Positions 32,849 through 34,589 of a DNA stretch of 34,589 nucleotides are shown here, in pieces. Made by a program: the position numbers and the translations under genes. Source of the stretch: a virus. The notes below the pieces were generated by a model, which worked only from the letters and a program-made list of their open reading frames with translations, did not search any database and had not been told where the DNA came from. The stretch's first letter is position 1; each line of letters opens with the position of its first letter. The stretch spans positions 1 to 34,589 of the IMG/VR virus record IMGVR_UViG_3300045918_000291; one strand, 5' to 3'.

Positions 32849-34589
32849 TTATGCCACCGGAAGAATAGTACATCTGCAATTAGGATGCTCGGGAGGAAAG
32901 CCAACATCGTCATAGGTTACTGGATGTTCCACTCCGTCTGAATCTGTTATGGATTGGCCGAGTAAAGCAAAGTCTTCATCAAGACCGACTATTTTGCCAT
33001 CTAGGACTTGACAGGTTTCACAGGCGTCTGCTTCGGCACTCCACTCTTTGGCTGTAACCATAGGGGATTGGCGGTAGGCTTCATTTGCCCCCTCGTTACT
33101 GGCAGCTAAACTTTCAGTACGGGCAATCCTTTCGGCTCTCATTGTGGTGGCTTCGGAATAAATACTTTGGATTCTGTCCCTGAGTTTACCCACTCCCTCG
33201 CCTGCCATGATACCCTCTGATATGGATTGATCTATAGCTTGAATTGTTTGGTCATTCACAGATTGGGCAAGTTTGGAAATACGGTCAGTAATAAAGGTTC
33301 TGATTTTCATGTCAATTTCGAATTTAGTATCCGGGTCGTCTGCAAGGTCGAGGGCATATTTCGCAACCTCTTTCATTAGTTCAATACTCATGGGGATGAA
33401 CTCGCCAAGGATACGGGCATTGGAAGCATCGACATTAAAATCCCAGCCAAAGTTAGATGCCTTTTTGTGTCTTGACAGAATTTCATCCTGTTGAGATTCG
33501 AACTCAGTAACCATCACTTCTTTGTAGCGGTTCTCCCAGAGATATTGGTCGTCAAGTATCATCTGTTTAAATATCATTACCCTTTGTCCCCAGAGTTCAG
33601 TTAGTTCTTTTTTTTTTGAAACCTCTTTGCCGGTTCCAGTGTCACCAGTTCCGGTGTCTCCGTTACCTGCATCGCCCGGTTTGCTATTTCCGGTATCTCC
33701 CGGTTTGTTTGTACCAGTGTCTCCAGTTGGTCTTTTGGGTATGTTCTTCCCTGCTGTGGGTACTGCAGAGATAGGTTCGCGGATATAATCGCCTCCCGGC
33801 AAGTCATCAATTGGGTTATCAAGGAAGTTAGACCGCTCTTTCCTGATATCGTTAGTGGTCAGCCATTTATTATGTCCGGCAGTCCAGTCAGCTAACCGTT
33901 CTTCGTAGGTAATTACTATTGGATTCTCATAATTAAGGATGGCGGGGGTTTTAGTATTCTTCTGATCCCATCTTGGCATCAGGAAAGCATTAAGGTGGTC
34001 TATAAATCTGTCAACATCAGGCCGGATAACATTCTCCCAAAGTATCCCCCTGGCTTCCCGGGCATTGGCACGGTTTACATCTTCGGTTATTCCAAGGATG
34101 GGTTTGCTGACCTTTAACATAAGCATAATGTCATCCCGGCTCATGTCTTTGAGGTCTTTCAGGACAACTTCACCAATCTCCATGCCGAGTTTCTGATAAT
34201 CCAATCCGTCCATGCCTTTAACGAGAAGGGTTTTACCTGCATTCTTAGTACCGGAGTATTCGTCTTTGAATTGCTTTTTAAGCATTGAGAACTGGTCATC
34301 GTCCATAGTGCCTTTAACATTAAGGACACCGGATGGTCTACCTGAATTGAATATAGAATTTCTAGTCCAAGTAGAGGCATAATCCTCGGTTTCTATATAC
34401 GTTTTACCTGCTTCGACTACGCCCATACCGTTATAGGGGTATTTAGGATTAGGAAGTTTAAAATGCAGGACTTCTTCTTTTTTAAAGACTTGCTCGTCCC
34501 CTCCCAGTTTGTGCAGTTTATAACCGGACACCAATGCCCGTGGGTCTTTTTTATCGATAAGCACCTCCATAATATCAGGCCGTAAAAGG
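32849..34589 (-). CDS. Portal fused to MuF-like minor head protein, N-terminus missing
   Basis: The frame is open through the right edge (upstream codons read LLRPDI before the first visible Met at 34570), so the N-terminus is cut off. Residues counted from that Met: about 1-270 match the C-terminal half of an HK97-type portal (FIDHLNAFLMPRWDQ, MSRDDIMLMLKVSKPILGIT). Residues about 283-315 are a GDTG-rich collagen-like linker. Residues about 320-573 are MuF-like, ending in CETCQVLDG and EHPNCRCTI, a Cys/His metal site typical of this family. The portal forms the DNA channel; MuF is a minor head protein that may be injected. Confidence 0.85.
   Translation of the reverse strand, partial: LLRPDIMEVLIDKKDPRALVSGYKLHKLGGDEQVFKKEEVLHFKLPNPKYPYNGMGVVEAGKTYIETEDYASTWTRNSIFNSGRPSGVLNVKGTMDDDQFSMLKKQFKDEYSGTKNAGKTLLVKGMDGLDYQKLGMEIGEVVLKDLKDMSRDDIMLMLKVSKPILGITEDVNRANAREARGILWENVIRPDVDRFIDHLNAFLMPRWDQKNTKTPAILNYENPIVITYEERLADWTAGHNKWLTTNDIRKERSNFLDNPIDDLPGGDYIREPISAVPTAGKNIPKRPTGDTGTNKPGDTGNSKPGDAGNGDTGTGDTGTGKEVSKKKELTELWGQRVMIFKQMILDDQYLWENRYKEVMVTEFESQQDEILSRHKKASNFGWDFNVDASNARILGEFIPMSIELMKEVAKYALDLADDPDTKFEIDMKIRTFITDRISKLAQSVNDQTIQAIDQSISEGIMAGEGVGKLRDRIQSIYSEATTMRAERIARTESLAASNEGANEAYRQSPMVTAKEWSAEADACETCQVLDGKIVGLDEDFALLGQSITDSDGVEHPVTYDDVGFPPEHPNCRCTILPVA

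Overview
The window is a segment of a tailed double-stranded DNA phage genome, or a prophage of one, with siphovirus-type architecture. Every convincing gene lies on the minus strand, so transcription runs from high to low coordinates. No integrase, repressor, host housekeeping gene, tRNA or CRISPR array was seen. Both edges cut genes: a portal reading frame runs off the right edge and a nuclease off the left. TGA, TAA and TAG are all used as ordinary stops. A GH25 muramidase and an lmo0937-type membrane protein point weakly to a monoderm host. The frequent leaderless-type starts fit lineages where leaderless mRNA is common, but the sequence alone does not fix the host phylum.

Layout from right to left. 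34589-32849: portal fused to a MuF-like minor head domain. 32828-23623: a block of fibre or adhesin genes made up of an Ig-like module, a 1355-residue collagen-like protein, a small Cys/His protein, a beta-helix protein and two lectin-like proteins. 23600-21238: a methyltransferase and a two-domain glycosyltransferase. 21221-19305: prohead protease fused to major capsid protein. 19261-17335: head-tail connector, head closure, HK97-gp10-like and tail terminator genes. 17204: tail tube. 16686-16046: tail assembly chaperones joined by a -1 frameshift. 16071-11691: tape measure, distal tail protein and tail hub. 11320-10803: a two-gene cassette bounded by terminators. 10744-8148: tail or receptor-binding fibres. 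8129-5616: lysis region with small membrane proteins, GH25 endolysin and holin. 5560-1: DUF5659 protein, P-loop ATPase, small proteins, PD-(D/E)XK nuclease, a putative ssDNA-binding protein, a zinc-ribbon protein and an Hjc-like nuclease.

Two regulatory patterns stand out. First, at least ten genes have a -10 hexamer (TATAAT, TAAAAT, TATTAT, TACAAT or TACCAT) ending 6-7 nt before the start codon and no Shine-Dalgarno sequence. This implies leaderless or nearly leaderless mRNAs at the heads of the structural operons. Internal genes instead use translational coupling (ATGA, TAATG) or a strong GGGGGTGA ribosome binding site. Second, a 16-bp palindrome of consensus TGATACAANTRTATCA overlaps the -10 element at six gene starts, with a seventh degenerate copy. 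These lie in the replication, lysis, tail-chaperone and methyltransferase/glycosyltransferase units, and several carry a TTGACA box 16-17 bp upstream. This looks like one phage regulon controlled by an unidentified DNA-binding protein.

The most unusual structural feature is the fibre cluster placed between portal and capsid genes and followed directly by the methyltransferase and glycosyltransferase. It suggests decorated collagen-like fibres, possibly attached to the head.
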